Assembly: GCA_003010405.1 (NCBI GenBank)
Contig: PJLO01000003.1
Location: 248,001-312,000 of the forward strand
Direction of reading: 5' to 3'
Source of the DNA: Acidobacteriota bacterium
Lineage (GTDB): Bacteria; Acidobacteriota; Terriglobia; Terriglobales; Acidobacteriaceae
DNA: 64,000 nt
Made by a program: the position numbers and the translations under genes
Shown: positions 1-7,831 of the stretch, piece by piece
How positions within the stretch are numbered: the first letter of the stretch is position 1
Layout: each line of letters starts with the position of its first letter
The notes under the pieces: model-generated
Database searches by the model: none
The model's input: the letters and a program-made list of their open reading frames with translations, nothing else
What the model was told of the DNA's origin: nothing

Positions 1-1
1 G

Positions 2-484
2 GCCCAACTTGACGCTCACGCGGTTGAACTTGATTTGCAGCCCCACCCGATCATTGAGGCAATCGACGCTGCGCTCGACACGAATCAAAAAGCGCTCGCA
101 CAACACCCGGTAAACATAAACCTGAGCGATTCATTGCCTCTAGTAAGGATGGATCTGCGCAGTACCGAGGAGATACTTTCTCATCTGATTGATAACGCAT
201 GTAAGTATTCCCCCCCTGATACCCCCATCACAATTACTGCGGAGGTGCAGCAGGGGATGATGGTCATCAGCGTGGCGGATCAAGGTCCGGGAATCGACAA
301 CATCGACCAGAACATGATCTTCGACAAATTTTATCGTGGACGAGGCAAGCGCCAGACCGTGCAGGGGACAGGCATGGGGTTGGCAATTGCCAAAGCCATG
401 GTGGAAGCACACGGCGGGACCATTTCGCTGACCACTCAAATCGGCCGAGGTTCGGTTTTCTCCTTCACATTACCGCTTGCATAA
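2..484 (+). CDS. KdpD-like sensor histidine kinase, C-terminal part (5' end outside window)
   Basis: The reading frame is open to the left edge, so only the last 160 or so residues of the protein are seen. They form a HATPase_c domain: an N-box ([12 protein letters not shown]), a G1 box (ADQGPGID), an F-box (IFDKFYRG) and a G2 box ([18 protein letters not shown]). The wording of these boxes and the preceding LPLVRMD segment resemble the kinase core of KdpD, the potassium/turgor sensor, more than that of other kinases. A KdpD assignment would need the upstream universal-stress and DUF4118 parts, which are not in the window. Autophosphorylation at an upstream His and transfer to a response regulator is the family role. 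No response regulator follows; the next gene belongs to amino acid synthesis. Confidence 0.85.
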   Translation, partial: AQLDAHAVELDLQPHPIIEAIDAALDTNQKALAQHPVNINLSDSLPLVRMDLRSTEEILSHLIDNACKYSPPDTPITITAEVQQGMMVISVADQGPGIDNIDQNMIFDKFYRGRGKRQTVQGTGMGLAIAKAMVEAHGGTISLTTQIGRGSVFSFTLPLA

Positions 485-605
485 CGAGACAGTACATTGT
501 CGAGTTCATCCAACGAACGGAGCACCATCACGGTTCTCATGTTATTAGTTTTTTCAATTAGGTATTGACATGGAATCCCAAATGGCTGAGCATCTTAGAA
601 TCCGA

Positions 606-643
606 CCGACCGTTCGTCAGTCACTCCGACCGGTCGGTTTTTT
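606..643 (+). terminator. GC-rich hairpin with T-run just upstream of ilvC (terminator or attenuator)
   Basis: CCGACCG at 606-612 (with an alternative identical copy at 602-608) pairs with CGGTCGG at 631-637, followed by six T at 638-643. The segment 626-637 is also a perfect 12-base palindrome on its own. The structure ends 18 bases before the ilvC start codon and 8 bases before its ribosome-binding site, while a TTGACA box lies upstream at 565-570. If ilvC transcription starts upstream of the hairpin it would act as an attenuator; otherwise it simply ends the histidine kinase transcript. No leader peptide rich in Ile, Leu or Val was found. Confidence 0.6.
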
Positions 644-661
644 ATAGAAAAAGGAGCCTCC

Positions 662-1687
662 TTGGCCACTATCTTTTACGCCCCAGACGCCAATCCCGAC
701 GCACTCAAAAGCAAAACCATCGCTGTATTCGGATACGGCAGTCAGGGTCATGCCCAGGCGCTCAACCTGCGTGAGAGCGGATTCAGCGTCATCATTGGTC
801 TGGACCCGGAACGCGGAACCGCTAAACGAGCCCGTGAAGATGGTTTCGAGGTACTTCCCCCCGCAGAAGCAGCGAAGCGCGCAGATTATCTCCAGATCCT
901 GACGCCCGACGAGACCCAAGGCGACTTTTACGAAACCTTCATTCGCCCTAACCTCACCAAGGGTAAAGTCCTCGGCTTCTCGCACGGTTTCTCAATCAGA
1001 TTTAAGACTATTCAGCCGCCGCCCGATGTGGATGTGGTGATGATCGCCCCCAAGAGCCCCGGCCACTTGGTTCGTCGTCAGTACACGGAAGGCCGTGGCG
1101 TCCCCGCGCTGATCGCAGTTTATCAGGACGCCAGCGGGAAAGCCCATGAACTTGCGCTGGCCTATGCCGATGGTATCGGCAGCACACGCGCCGGAGTTCT
1201 GCAGACCACCTTCAATGAAGAGACCGAGAGCGATCTCTTCGGCGAGCAGGCTGTTCTCTGCGGCGGACTCACGTCATTAATAAAGAAGGGTTTTGAAACC
1301 CTGGTTGAGGCTGGCTATCAGCCTGAGATCGCCTACTTCGAATGTCTCCATGAGATCAAGCTGATCGTGGATTTGATCTACGAAGGCGGACTCGGCCGGA
1401 TGCGCTACTCCATCTCAAATACCGCTGAGTATGGCGACCTGACCCGCGGCGAAGCCGTGGTCGGCGATGCGACTCGCCAAGCGATGAAGAAAGTGCTGGC
1501 GGATATTCAGAGTGGCGAGTTTGCCCGCGAATTTGTCGCCGAATACCGCAGCGGCAACAAAAAGTTTGCAGCCATGCGCGAAGCGGAAAAGAAACACCCG
1601 ATCGAAGAGGTTGGCGCGAAGCTGCGTGGCATGATGGATTGGCTGCCTGACGCCACCAAGAGCACTGCCAAGAAAGGCAAATGCTAA
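662..1687 (+). CDS. ilvC: Ketol-acid reductoisomerase (NADP+)
   Basis: This enzyme converts 2-acetolactate or 2-aceto-2-hydroxybutyrate to the dihydroxy acid by a Mg2+-dependent alkyl shift and NADPH reduction, the second common step of valine, leucine and isoleucine synthesis. The start is a TTG with AAGGAG at 651-656. The 341 residues fit the short class I form. A Rossmann motif GYGSQG lies at 24-29, the FSHGF catalytic loop at 106-110, and the metal ligands are visible as Asp191/Glu195 (ESDLFGEQ) and Glu227/Glu231 ([12 protein letters not shown]). The conserved APKGPGH segment reads APKSPGH here. It is the first gene of ilvC-ilvB-ilvM-like, which differs from the common ilvB-ilvN-ilvC order. 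Confidence 0.97.
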   Translation: MATIFYAPDANPDALKSKTIAVFGYGSQGHAQALNLRESGFSVIIGLDPERGTAKRAREDGFEVLPPAEAAKRADYLQILTPDETQGDFYETFIRPNLTKGKVLGFSHGFSIRFKTIQPPPDVDVVMIAPKSPGHLVRRQYTEGRGVPALIAVYQDASGKAHELALAYADGIGSTRAGVLQTTFNEETESDLFGEQAVLCGGLTSLIKKGFETLVEAGYQPEIAYFECLHEIKLIVDLIYEGGLGRMRYSISNTAEYGDLTRGEAVVGDATRQAMKKVLADIQSGEFAREFVAEYRSGNKKFAAMREAEKKHPIEEVGAKLRGMMDWLPDATKSTAKKGKC

Positions 1688-1691
1688 GTTA

Positions 1692-3383
1692 ATGCCTAAG
1701 GGTTCTGATATTGTTCTGAGCTGTTTGCGCGCCGAGGGAGTCGAAGTCGTATTCGGCTACCCCGGCGGCGCCGTTATCCCGCTTTACGATGCTTTGAAAG
1801 ACAGCGGGATTCGCCATGTCCTTTCTCGTCACGAGCAGGGTGCGGTGTTTGCTGCCGAAGGCTATTCTCGCGTTACCGGTAAGGTAGGCGTAGCGTTCGC
1901 CACGAGCGGCCCCGGCGCGACGAATCTGATCACCGGTATTGCCAATGCGAAATTGGATTCCGTTCCATTGGTCTGCATCACCGGTCAGGTTCGTAACACG
2001 CTCATCGGCTCGGACGCATTTCAGGAGGTCGATGTCCTCGGGATTACGCTCTCGCTCACGAAGTGGAGCCGTTTGGTGCGAAACGTCGAAGAGATTCCTG
2101 CGGTCATTGCCGAGGGATTCTACTGGGCGCGCAGTGGCCGGCCGGGTCCGGTCGTGATCGATATCCCCGGAGACATCTTCCGTACCCAATCAGAATTCTC
2201 AGGTCCAGTAAAATTCACCCCAAAACGTGCTAGTTCCTGTTGCGCCAAGGACTCCGGCTTGTTTCTACGCCTGGTTGATCTGTTGAATAATGCCAACAAG
2301 CCCGTCGCGCTTATCGGCGGGGGTGCAAAGGCTTCAGGCGCAATCGCTCCTCTTCGCAGCCTGTTGGACACGCTACAGGTGCCCACCTGTGCGACCATTC
2401 ATGGTCTCGGTGCTGTTGATTTCGCCAAGGACTACTATCTTGGGATGGTCGGCATGCACGGTACGCGCCAAGCGAATCTTGCAACTCACGATACAGATCT
2501 TCTCCTGGTTTTCGGTGCACGTCTCGATGATCGCGTTACGGGAGAACCCTCGCGTTTTGCTCCGGACGCGAAGATTGTGCATTTTGATATCGACCCTGCG
2601 CAGTTGGATCGAGTGCGGGGCTGCGAGCTCGCCGTGCTCGGCGACCTGGCCAATACCATACCGGCCTTCCATCTCGCATTAGAGAGTGCGAAGCTTCCTG
2701 AATGGTCTGAATGGCTCTCTTTGGTGACACATGCAGATCGAGCCACTCCGGACAGCGGAAACTCAGAGCCGACGGTCAAATTCCTCGACGAACTTTACAA
2801 ACGGCTCCCCGAAAACAGCATTGTTGTAACCGATGTAGGACAGCAGCAGATGTGGGCCGCCCAGCGCTATCGCTCGGCAAATCCGCGAGGCTTTGTCACA
2901 TCTGGAGGCCTTGGTTCCATGGGGTTCGGGCTTCCCTCTGCTGTCGGGGCACAAATCGCGAAGCCTGATTCTACCGTGCTCTGTATTTCCGGCGACGGTG
3001 GATTCCAGATGAACATTCAGGAACTGGCCACCATCCGAAGACTCAATCTGCCAGTTAAGCTGGTCATCATTGATAACAAGTATCTCGGAATGGTGCGGCA
3101 GTGGCAGCAGCTCTTCTACAACCGCAACTACGCGGAGACCGATCTGAGCGACAATCCTGATTTCGTTGAAGTGGCAAAGGCGTACCGCATTCCCGCACAA
3201 CGTATCGGCTTGGATGCGATAGCTGGAAGCTCGATTTCACGAGAGACAGCCGATCTATTCACCAACTTTCTGCAATCGAGTGAACCGGAGCTTTTGGTCT
3301 TCGATTGTCATCCGGAGGCCAACGTCTTTCCCATGGTACCGGCTGGGGCCTCGCTCTCCGAAATGCTGACGGAAGATCAGTAG
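1692..3383 (+). CDS. ilvB: Acetolactate synthase, large catalytic subunit
   Basis: This is the thiamine-diphosphate enzyme that condenses two pyruvates (or pyruvate and 2-oxobutyrate) to acetohydroxy acids, the committed step of branched-chain amino acid synthesis. The 563 residues show the three-domain ThDP layout. The N-terminal domain has GYPGGAVIPLYDAL and the catalytic Glu48 in RHEQGAVFAAEGYSR. The middle FAD-type domain includes VFGARLDDRVTG. The C-terminal ThDP/Mg motif GDGGFQMN starts at about residue 434. The ATG lies four bases after the ilvC stop, implying translational coupling. The length and the FAD-type domain separate it from pyruvate oxidase-like relatives. Confidence 0.96.
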   Translation: MPKGSDIVLSCLRAEGVEVVFGYPGGAVIPLYDALKDSGIRHVLSRHEQGAVFAAEGYSRVTGKVGVAFATSGPGATNLITGIANAKLDSVPLVCITGQVRNTLIGSDAFQEVDVLGITLSLTKWSRLVRNVEEIPAVIAEGFYWARSGRPGPVVIDIPGDIFRTQSEFSGPVKFTPKRASSCCAKDSGLFLRLVDLLNNANKPVALIGGGAKASGAIAPLRSLLDTLQVPTCATIHGLGAVDFAKDYYLGMVGMHGTRQANLATHDTDLLLVFGARLDDRVTGEPSRFAPDAKIVHFDIDPAQLDRVRGCELAVLGDLANTIPAFHLALESAKLPEWSEWLSLVTHADRATPDSGNSEPTVKFLDELYKRLPENSIVVTDVGQQQMWAAQRYRSANPRGFVTSGGLGSMGFGLPSAVGAQIAKPDSTVLCISGDGGFQMNIQELATIRRLNLPVKLVIIDNKYLGMVRQWQQLFYNRNYAETDLSDNPDFVEVAKAYRIPAQRIGLDAIAGSSISRETADLFTNFLQSSEPELLVFDCHPEANVFPMVPAGASLSEMLTEDQ

Positions 3384-3399
3384 AATTGGAACAGAAGAG

Positions 3400-3705
3400 A
3401 TGAAAACGTATCACGTTCGCTATCGCAATACGCAAGGCACCCTCATCCGAATTCTTACAGCAGTGCAACGCCGTACCATTGATTTGCCTTTCGTTCACGC
3501 CGAACAGGACGGTGAACAGCACGTGGTGACGCTCGCACTAGAGATGAATGCCAAGCAGACCGAGCAGGTGTGCCGCGATTGGCGCGCGATCGTAGATGTG
3601 GAAGAGGTTTCCATCAGCGATGGAATAGTGAACGCCTGCAACGCGAGCGATGTCGCCACGAATTTCGTGCGGCGGGCCTCCGCACAAGCCGGTGCGAAGG
3701 CGTAA
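3400..3705 (+). CDS. Acetolactate synthase small subunit, short single-ACT (IlvM-type)
   Basis: At 101 residues this is one ACT domain only (HVRYRNTQGTLIRILTAVQRR, then HVVTLALEMNAKQ and VDVEEVSI). The usual IlvN regulatory subunit is about 160 residues with an ACT domain plus a second C-terminal domain. Its size and the position of the hydrophobic strands are closer to enterobacterial IlvM, the partner of AHAS isozyme II that is insensitive to valine. It follows ilvB by 16 bases, so it is probably the partner of the large subunit encoded there. Loss of feedback inhibition by valine is an inference from the length. The last 20 residues are a low-complexity Ala-rich tail. Start ATG with a purine-rich CAGAAGAGA upstream. 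Confidence 0.85.
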   Translation: MKTYHVRYRNTQGTLIRILTAVQRRTIDLPFVHAEQDGEQHVVTLALEMNAKQTEQVCRDWRAIVDVEEVSISDGIVNACNASDVATNFVRRASAQAGAKA

Positions 3706-3725
3706 TTTTTTTCGCCGTTCTCTGT

Positions 3726-3757
3726 GCCGCGCATCCTAACGAAGCGCGGCGTTTTAT
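3726..3757 (+). terminator. Terminator of the ilv operon
   Basis: GCCGCGC (3726-3732) and GCGCGGC (3744-3750) form a 7-bp stem with an 11-base loop, followed by GTTTTATT. It lies 21 bases after the small-subunit stop and would end the ilvC-ilvB-ilvM-like transcript before the fumarase gene. Confidence 0.75.
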
Positions 3758-3877
3758 TAGAGCGACAATAGTTCTGAAACCTTGAAGCCGCAGTATTCAG
3801 GACGCGAGCATTCTTCACTGGCAAGAGTTTTTGTACGATAATGCTAGACAATTTCTAGCCAAAGGGAAACAGCATTC

Positions 3878-5389
3878 ATGACAGTCATCAAGCAGGAAGA
3901 CTTAATCCAGAGTGTTGCAGATGCCTTGCAATTTATTTCTTATTACCATCCAGTCGATTTCGTCCGTAGCCTCACAGCCGCTTACGAGCGCGAGCAGGCC
4001 CCTGCAGCCAAAGACGCGATTGCGCAGTTGTTGATCAACTCGCGTATGTGCGCCGAGGGGCACCGACCCATCTGCCAGGATACAGGGATCGTAACCGTAT
4101 TTCTGAAGGTAGGGATGAATGTCCAGTTCAGCGGCACGTTAAGTCTGGACGAAATGATTAACGAGGGCGTGCGTCGCGCTTACAACTTGCCGGAAAACAA
4201 GCTGCGTCTCTCAGTGCTAGCCGATCCTGCAGGCAAGCGCCAGAATACTCGTGACAACACGCCAGCCGTGATCAGCGTCTCCATCGTCCCCGGGGATAAG
4301 CTCGATGTGACCGTTGCCGCCAAGGGCGGTGGCTCGGAAGCCAAGACAAAGTTCGCGATGCTCAATCCCTCCGACTCCATCGCAGAGTGGGTGCTAAAGA
4401 CAGTGCCCACCATGGGCGGGGGCTGGTGTCCTCCCGGGATCATTGGCATTGGAATTGGCGGCACCGCTGAAAAGGCGATGTTGCTTGCCAAAGAATCCCT
4501 CATGGAGCCCATCGATATTCAGGATCTGAAGGCTCGTGGCGCCAAGACCCGCGCCGAGGAGCTTCGCCTTGAACTCTATGACAAGATCAATGCACTGGGC
4601 ATCGGAGCGCAGGGTCTGGGCGGACTTACCACCGTGCTCGACGTGAAGGTGAAGGACTACCCCACGCACGCGGCCAATTTGCCGGTGGCGATGATCCCCA
4701 ACTGCGCAGCCACTCGCCATGCGCACTTCACGCTGGACGGCTCTGGCCCGGTCGCATTAAAACCACCTTCGATTAAGGAATGGCCTGAACTCACTTACAG
4801 CCCCGCCAACGCGCGCCGTGTCAATCTCGATACTGTGAAGCGCGAAGATGTGTTGTCCTGGAAGCCCGGCGAAGTGCTCCTGCTGAACGGAAAACTGCTG
4901 ACCGGACGTGACGCCGCACACAAGCGCATGATCGAGATGCTCAACAAAGGCGAGAAGCTTCCGGTGGATTTCAACAATCGCTTTATCTACTACGTCGGAC
5001 CTGTGGACCCCGTCCGCGACGAAGCGGTTGGACCTGCCGGCCCCACCACCTCGATGCGCATGGATAAGTTCACCCGCCAGATGCTTGAGCAGACCGGATT
5101 GCTGGGCATGGTTGGCAAAGCAGAACGCGGTGCTGCTGCCATCGAGGCGATCAAGGACAATAAGGCCGTGTACCTGATGGCGGTCGGCGGCGCTGCATAC
5201 CTGGTCGCCAAGGCGATCAAGAAATCGAAGACGCTGGCCTTCGCCGATCTCGGCATGGAAGCGATCTACGAGTTCGAGGTCGAGGATATGCCCGTGACCG
5301 TCGCCGTTGACTGCAACGGAACCGCCGTGCACGAAACGGGACCACGGGAGTGGAAGGGACGCATCGCAAAGATGAACTGCGTCGGCTAA
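3878..5389 (+). CDS. fumA: Fumarate hydratase class I (iron-sulfur)
   Basis: This TCA-cycle enzyme interconverts fumarate and (S)-malate using an oxygen-sensitive [4Fe-4S] cluster. The 503 residues join the alpha part (about 1-285) and the beta part (from about 295) that are separate subunits in archaea. Likely cluster cysteines are Cys66 (HRPICQDTG), Cys184 (GGGWCPPGIIGIG) and Cys276 (MIPNCAATRHAHF). The beta part begins at KPPSIKEW and carries LLLNGKLLTGRDAAHKRM. The ATG is preceded by AAAGGGA. The gene stands alone between two terminators, so it is probably a single-gene transcript. Class I tartrate dehydratases share the fold, but a fused chain of this length is typical of fumarase. Confidence 0.95.
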   Translation: MTVIKQEDLIQSVADALQFISYYHPVDFVRSLTAAYEREQAPAAKDAIAQLLINSRMCAEGHRPICQDTGIVTVFLKVGMNVQFSGTLSLDEMINEGVRRAYNLPENKLRLSVLADPAGKRQNTRDNTPAVISVSIVPGDKLDVTVAAKGGGSEAKTKFAMLNPSDSIAEWVLKTVPTMGGGWCPPGIIGIGIGGTAEKAMLLAKESLMEPIDIQDLKARGAKTRAEELRLELYDKINALGIGAQGLGGLTTVLDVKVKDYPTHAANLPVAMIPNCAATRHAHFTLDGSGPVALKPPSIKEWPELTYSPANARRVNLDTVKREDVLSWKPGEVLLLNGKLLTGRDAAHKRMIEMLNKGEKLPVDFNNRFIYYVGPVDPVRDEAVGPAGPTTSMRMDKFTRQMLEQTGLLGMVGKAERGAAAIEAIKDNKAVYLMAVGGAAYLVAKAIKKSKTLAFADLGMEAIYEFEVEDMPVTVAVDCNGTAVHETGPREWKGRIAKMNCVG

Positions 5390-5437
5390 CTCGCCGCCGT
5401 TGCTGTTATGCCTGAAAGGCGGCCACACCTGAAGATA

Positions 5438-5468
5438 AAGGGAGGGACTCAAAAAGGTCCCTCCCTTT
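5438..5468 (+). terminator. Terminator after fumarase
   Basis: A perfect 11-bp stem, AAGGGAGGGAC (5438-5448) with GTCCCTCCCTT (5457-5467), has an 8-base loop and is followed by TTTG. It sits between the convergent fumarase and membrane-protein genes and may serve both. Confidence 0.8.
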
Positions 5469-5502
5469 TGTCATGGCCGTCGAAACAATCATCGGCCGGG
5501 TA

Positions 5503-6411
5503 TTACTTTCTGCCAACGGGGCAAACTGCCTCTCCTTCTTGGCGTGAACCCGCTGCCCGCCCCCCGGACTGACCTTCCGCGATGCCGGTCGGCAACATAG
5601 CGGCAGCAAAGCGAATCGCCACCAGCGCGAAGACAACACTGATAAGCGTTCCGATGGCAACGAGCATCGGGGTGGCATGCTCCAGATGGATGGCAACGAT
5701 CATTGGCATACCGGCGCCGCCATTGATTCCAATCATCGTAAGGGGAAAGAGAACGAACAATGCCAGCAGGCCTGAGCTGCTGTGTACGCGCTGGCGAAGG
5801 TTCGCCGCAGCAACACTGAAGCAGATCGTCTGTGCTGCCTCGAGAATAGCGATAATGATCGGGTAATTGAAAATACGAAAGACGTGCGGCCCCCAGTAGC
5901 AGTACGTACCGAAGTTGATGCCGAGCATCTCGAAAACACAGGACATGAACAGTTCCGCGCCTGCCCAGGCAAACAGCTTGCTGCGGGTCATTGTCCCCTT
6001 GTAAATCTGGTTACAAATACATAGGGCAGGAAAAGCATAGAGTACGGCATAGCCGCTATGGGCCCAGATCGGCTGCGGAATACCGAAGGCTGTGAAGAGA
6101 CTCACCATGCCGGGCGCGTAAAACCAAAGCATCATGCAAACGTCATAGATCGGTTCGCCAAATGCAGCCACCATCGAGGCTAGAACTATTAGAACGTAAA
6201 ACGGAGTTCGTTGCCTGGCCCCCAGGCGCGCAGCTGCCAGCAATAGAACAACCGTCAGACCATAGCTGACGTAGTTCATGATGTCCTGCATGACCAGATT
6301 GAGAGGATGGCTATAGGGTGCTTCTAGTTTGGTGGATTGTGCTGTGGCCACTTGCAGCATGCAGAGTAGCGCAAAAACCAGCATCACGACGCTTCTTTTA
6401 GCCAGTTTCAT
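5503..6411 (-). CDS. Polytopic membrane protein of unknown function
   Basis: I do not recognise the family. The open frame continues upstream, but the start chosen is the ATG at 6411 because GGGAAGGAGAGC lies just before it and the product then begins with a clean signal-like segment (KRSVVMLVFALLCMLQVATA). The remaining 280 residues contain about seven hydrophobic helices, several with conserved-looking small or aromatic motifs: FGEPIYDVCMM, WAHSGYAVLYAFPALC, GINFGTYCYWGPHVF and IGINGGAGMPMIVAIHLEHATP. The last 30 residues are polar and probably cytoplasmic. It is divergent from the ArsD-like gene with 174 bases between the two starts, so they may share control. A decayed partial copy of its 5' end lies at 6911-6990. 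Confidence 0.7.
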   Translation of the reverse strand: MKLAKRSVVMLVFALLCMLQVATAQSTKLEAPYSHPLNLVMQDIMNYVSYGLTVVLLLAAARLGARQRTPFYVLIVLASMVAAFGEPIYDVCMMLWFYAPGMVSLFTAFGIPQPIWAHSGYAVLYAFPALCICNQIYKGTMTRSKLFAWAGAELFMSCVFEMLGINFGTYCYWGPHVFRIFNYPIIIAILEAAQTICFSVAAANLRQRVHSSSGLLALFVLFPLTMIGINGGAGMPMIVAIHLEHATPMLVAIGTLISVVFALVAIRFAAAMLPTGIAEGQSGGRAAGSRQEGEAVCPVGRK

Positions 6412-6585
6412 AAATTGCTCTCCTTCCCGGGAATGTGGCATAGTGCAGGTCAAGTTTGTCCAGCTTACCTGGTCCAGTGTTACCGGTTCATTGGGATATC
6501 GAAGATCCGGCGCCCCTGAAAGCTGAGTTGGAGCGGATCGGCACACCTTTTGCGTGACCCTACTACTGTAAAGGAGAAATTGAGA

Positions 6586-6912
6586 ATGAGACCGATACAA
6601 GTATTCGAAAGTGCCCCTTACTGCAGTGCCGACGCCAGCGGTATCGGTGCAGACGAGACTTTGGTCAACTTTGCGGAGGACGTGGATTGGTGTAAAAAGT
6701 ATGGCGCGAAGATCGAGCGCTTCAATCTAGCGCAGCACCCAATGGCTTTCGCCCAGAACCCTTTAGTCAAGGCATTTCTGGAGCGCTCCGGACAGGAAGG
6801 GTTGCCGCTGTTTCTCGTGGATGGCAAAGAGTATCTGGCCGGGCGCTACCCCAATCGGTGCCAACTGGCCAGCTGGGCACAAGTTGCAAAATTCGCAGTA
6901 CGTCCTAAATGA
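6586..6912 (+). CDS. Orphan ArsD-family protein with altered metal site
   Basis: ArsD is a weak arsenite-responsive repressor and As(III) metallochaperone that delivers metal to the ArsA ATPase. The 108-residue product aligns without gaps to the start of plasmid R773 ArsD (recalled from memory): MRPIQVFES, then VNFAEDVDW, IERFNLAQHPMAFAQN and GLPLFLVDGKEYLAGRYP are family hallmarks. The three metal-binding cysteines of the family (12, 13 and 18) read Tyr12, Cys13 and Ser18, and the C-terminal vicinal cysteine pairs of some ArsD proteins are absent. The start is the ATG at 6586 with AAGGAG at 6571-6576. No arsR, arsA, arsB or arsC is near. It may keep a DNA-binding or protein-binding role without arsenite binding (inference). 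Confidence 0.82.
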   Translation: MRPIQVFESAPYCSADASGIGADETLVNFAEDVDWCKKYGAKIERFNLAQHPMAFAQNPLVKAFLERSGQEGLPLFLVDGKEYLAGRYPNRCQLASWAQVAKFAVRPK

Positions 6913-6990
6913 CCAGGTTGAGAGGGTGGCTGTGGCAAACTCCAATGTACTAGATCGTGCTATAGCCACCCGCAGCAAACAGACCAGCCC
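6911..6990 (-). pseudogene. Decayed fragment of a second copy of the 5503-6411 membrane gene
   Basis: The 79 bases at 6910-6988 align with 6291-6370 inside the membrane-protein gene, roughly seven bases in ten by eye and strongest at the two ends. Read on the minus strand, the fragment gives LVCLLRVAIARSSTLEF, matching LLCMLQVATAQSTKLEA at the signal peptide of the intact gene. A one-base deletion then breaks the frame before the shared segment encoding HPLNLV. Similarity stops at the 3' end of the ArsD-like gene on one side and fades near 6990 on the other. Confidence 0.6.
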
Positions 6991-7026
6991 CGCATGCCGG
7001 CTATATCCAACCAACAAGATCGCTGG

Positions 7027-7830
7027 CTAATGACCTCCCCGCGCACCGCTCTTTTCCTCGGCGGATTTTCCTGTTGCGTTGGTTTGCTCGCTCCCGGTTC
7101 CTTCCTCAGGAGTTCTGCCAAGGTACTCCACAATGACCGAGATTCGGCGGTTGGAAGCTTCATCCGGACTCTGGTTCACGCGTGGCCGTCGATCTGCATA
7201 TCCCCGAACTTCTGAAAGCTGTTTCTCCTGCAGTCCGTAACTCTGCATGATTGTGCGTGCTGCATTGGCGCGGGCAACGGAAAGCTCCCAGTTGCTGTAT
7301 CCAGTCAATCCGCCCGAGTACGGCTTCGAATCTGTGTGCCCTTCAATCGAAATATGATTCGGGAGTTTTCCCAACTCCTGCGCCAATGCAATCAGTAACA
7401 ACTTTCCACTGGCGCTGGGGAGCGCGCTGCCGGATTCAAAGAACGTTCCCTCTTCGTCTTCCATCAGCTCGATGCGCAGACCTTCGGAAGTAATTGTCAT
7501 CTCGACGTTTTTCTTCAGCTTCTCGAAATCCGGCAACGACATGATTGGCCTTGCGAGCGCATCCTTAATCTTCGCCATATCATCTTTTCGAAGAGAGATG
7601 CTTTGACCGGAGCCCTGCATCGAACTTCCCACTTTTTTTGACGTACCCGAGGGGTCCTTAAAATACCCGCCTACGGCTTCCTGTACCTGCTTGCTGGAAC
7701 TCAGCAGCCAGAGCACGATGAACAACGCCATCAGGGCTGTTACAAAGTCGGCATACGCCACCTTCCACGCGCCGCCGTGGTGTCCTCCATGACCGGACAC
7801 TTTCTTGATGATAATCGGGGAGCCTGGCAC
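7027..7830 (-). CDS. motB: Flagellar stator protein MotB
   Basis: MotB anchors the stator to peptidoglycan and, with MotA, forms the ion channel that drives the flagellar motor. The product has a short basic N-terminus, one membrane helix containing the essential proton-accepting Asp28 (YADFVTALMALFIVLWLL), a plug/linker region and a C-terminal OmpA-like domain with IEGHTDSKPY and the RVNQSPDEASNRRISV segment. The start is a GTG at 7830 preceded by GGGAGGAG and only one base after the motA stop. The frame extends 19 codons further upstream into motA, but there the protein would lack the usual short N-terminus. No other flagellar gene is in the window. Confidence 0.92.
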   Translation of the reverse strand: MPGSPIIIKKVSGHGGHHGGAWKVAYADFVTALMALFIVLWLLSSSKQVQEAVGGYFKDPSGTSKKVGSSMQGSGQSISLRKDDMAKIKDALARPIMSLPDFEKLKKNVEMTITSEGLRIELMEDEEGTFFESGSALPSASGKLLLIALAQELGKLPNHISIEGHTDSKPYSGGLTGYSNWELSVARANAARTIMQSYGLQEKQLSEVRGYADRRPRVNQSPDEASNRRISVIVEYLGRTPEEGTGSEQTNATGKSAEEKSGARGGH

Positions 7831-7831
7831 C

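Noticed and set aside
4757..5452. Long minus-strand frame opposite the fumarase gene (231 codons)
   Set aside because: Entirely antisense to a well-supported fumarase; composition and lack of motifs fit a shadow frame of a GC-rich gene.
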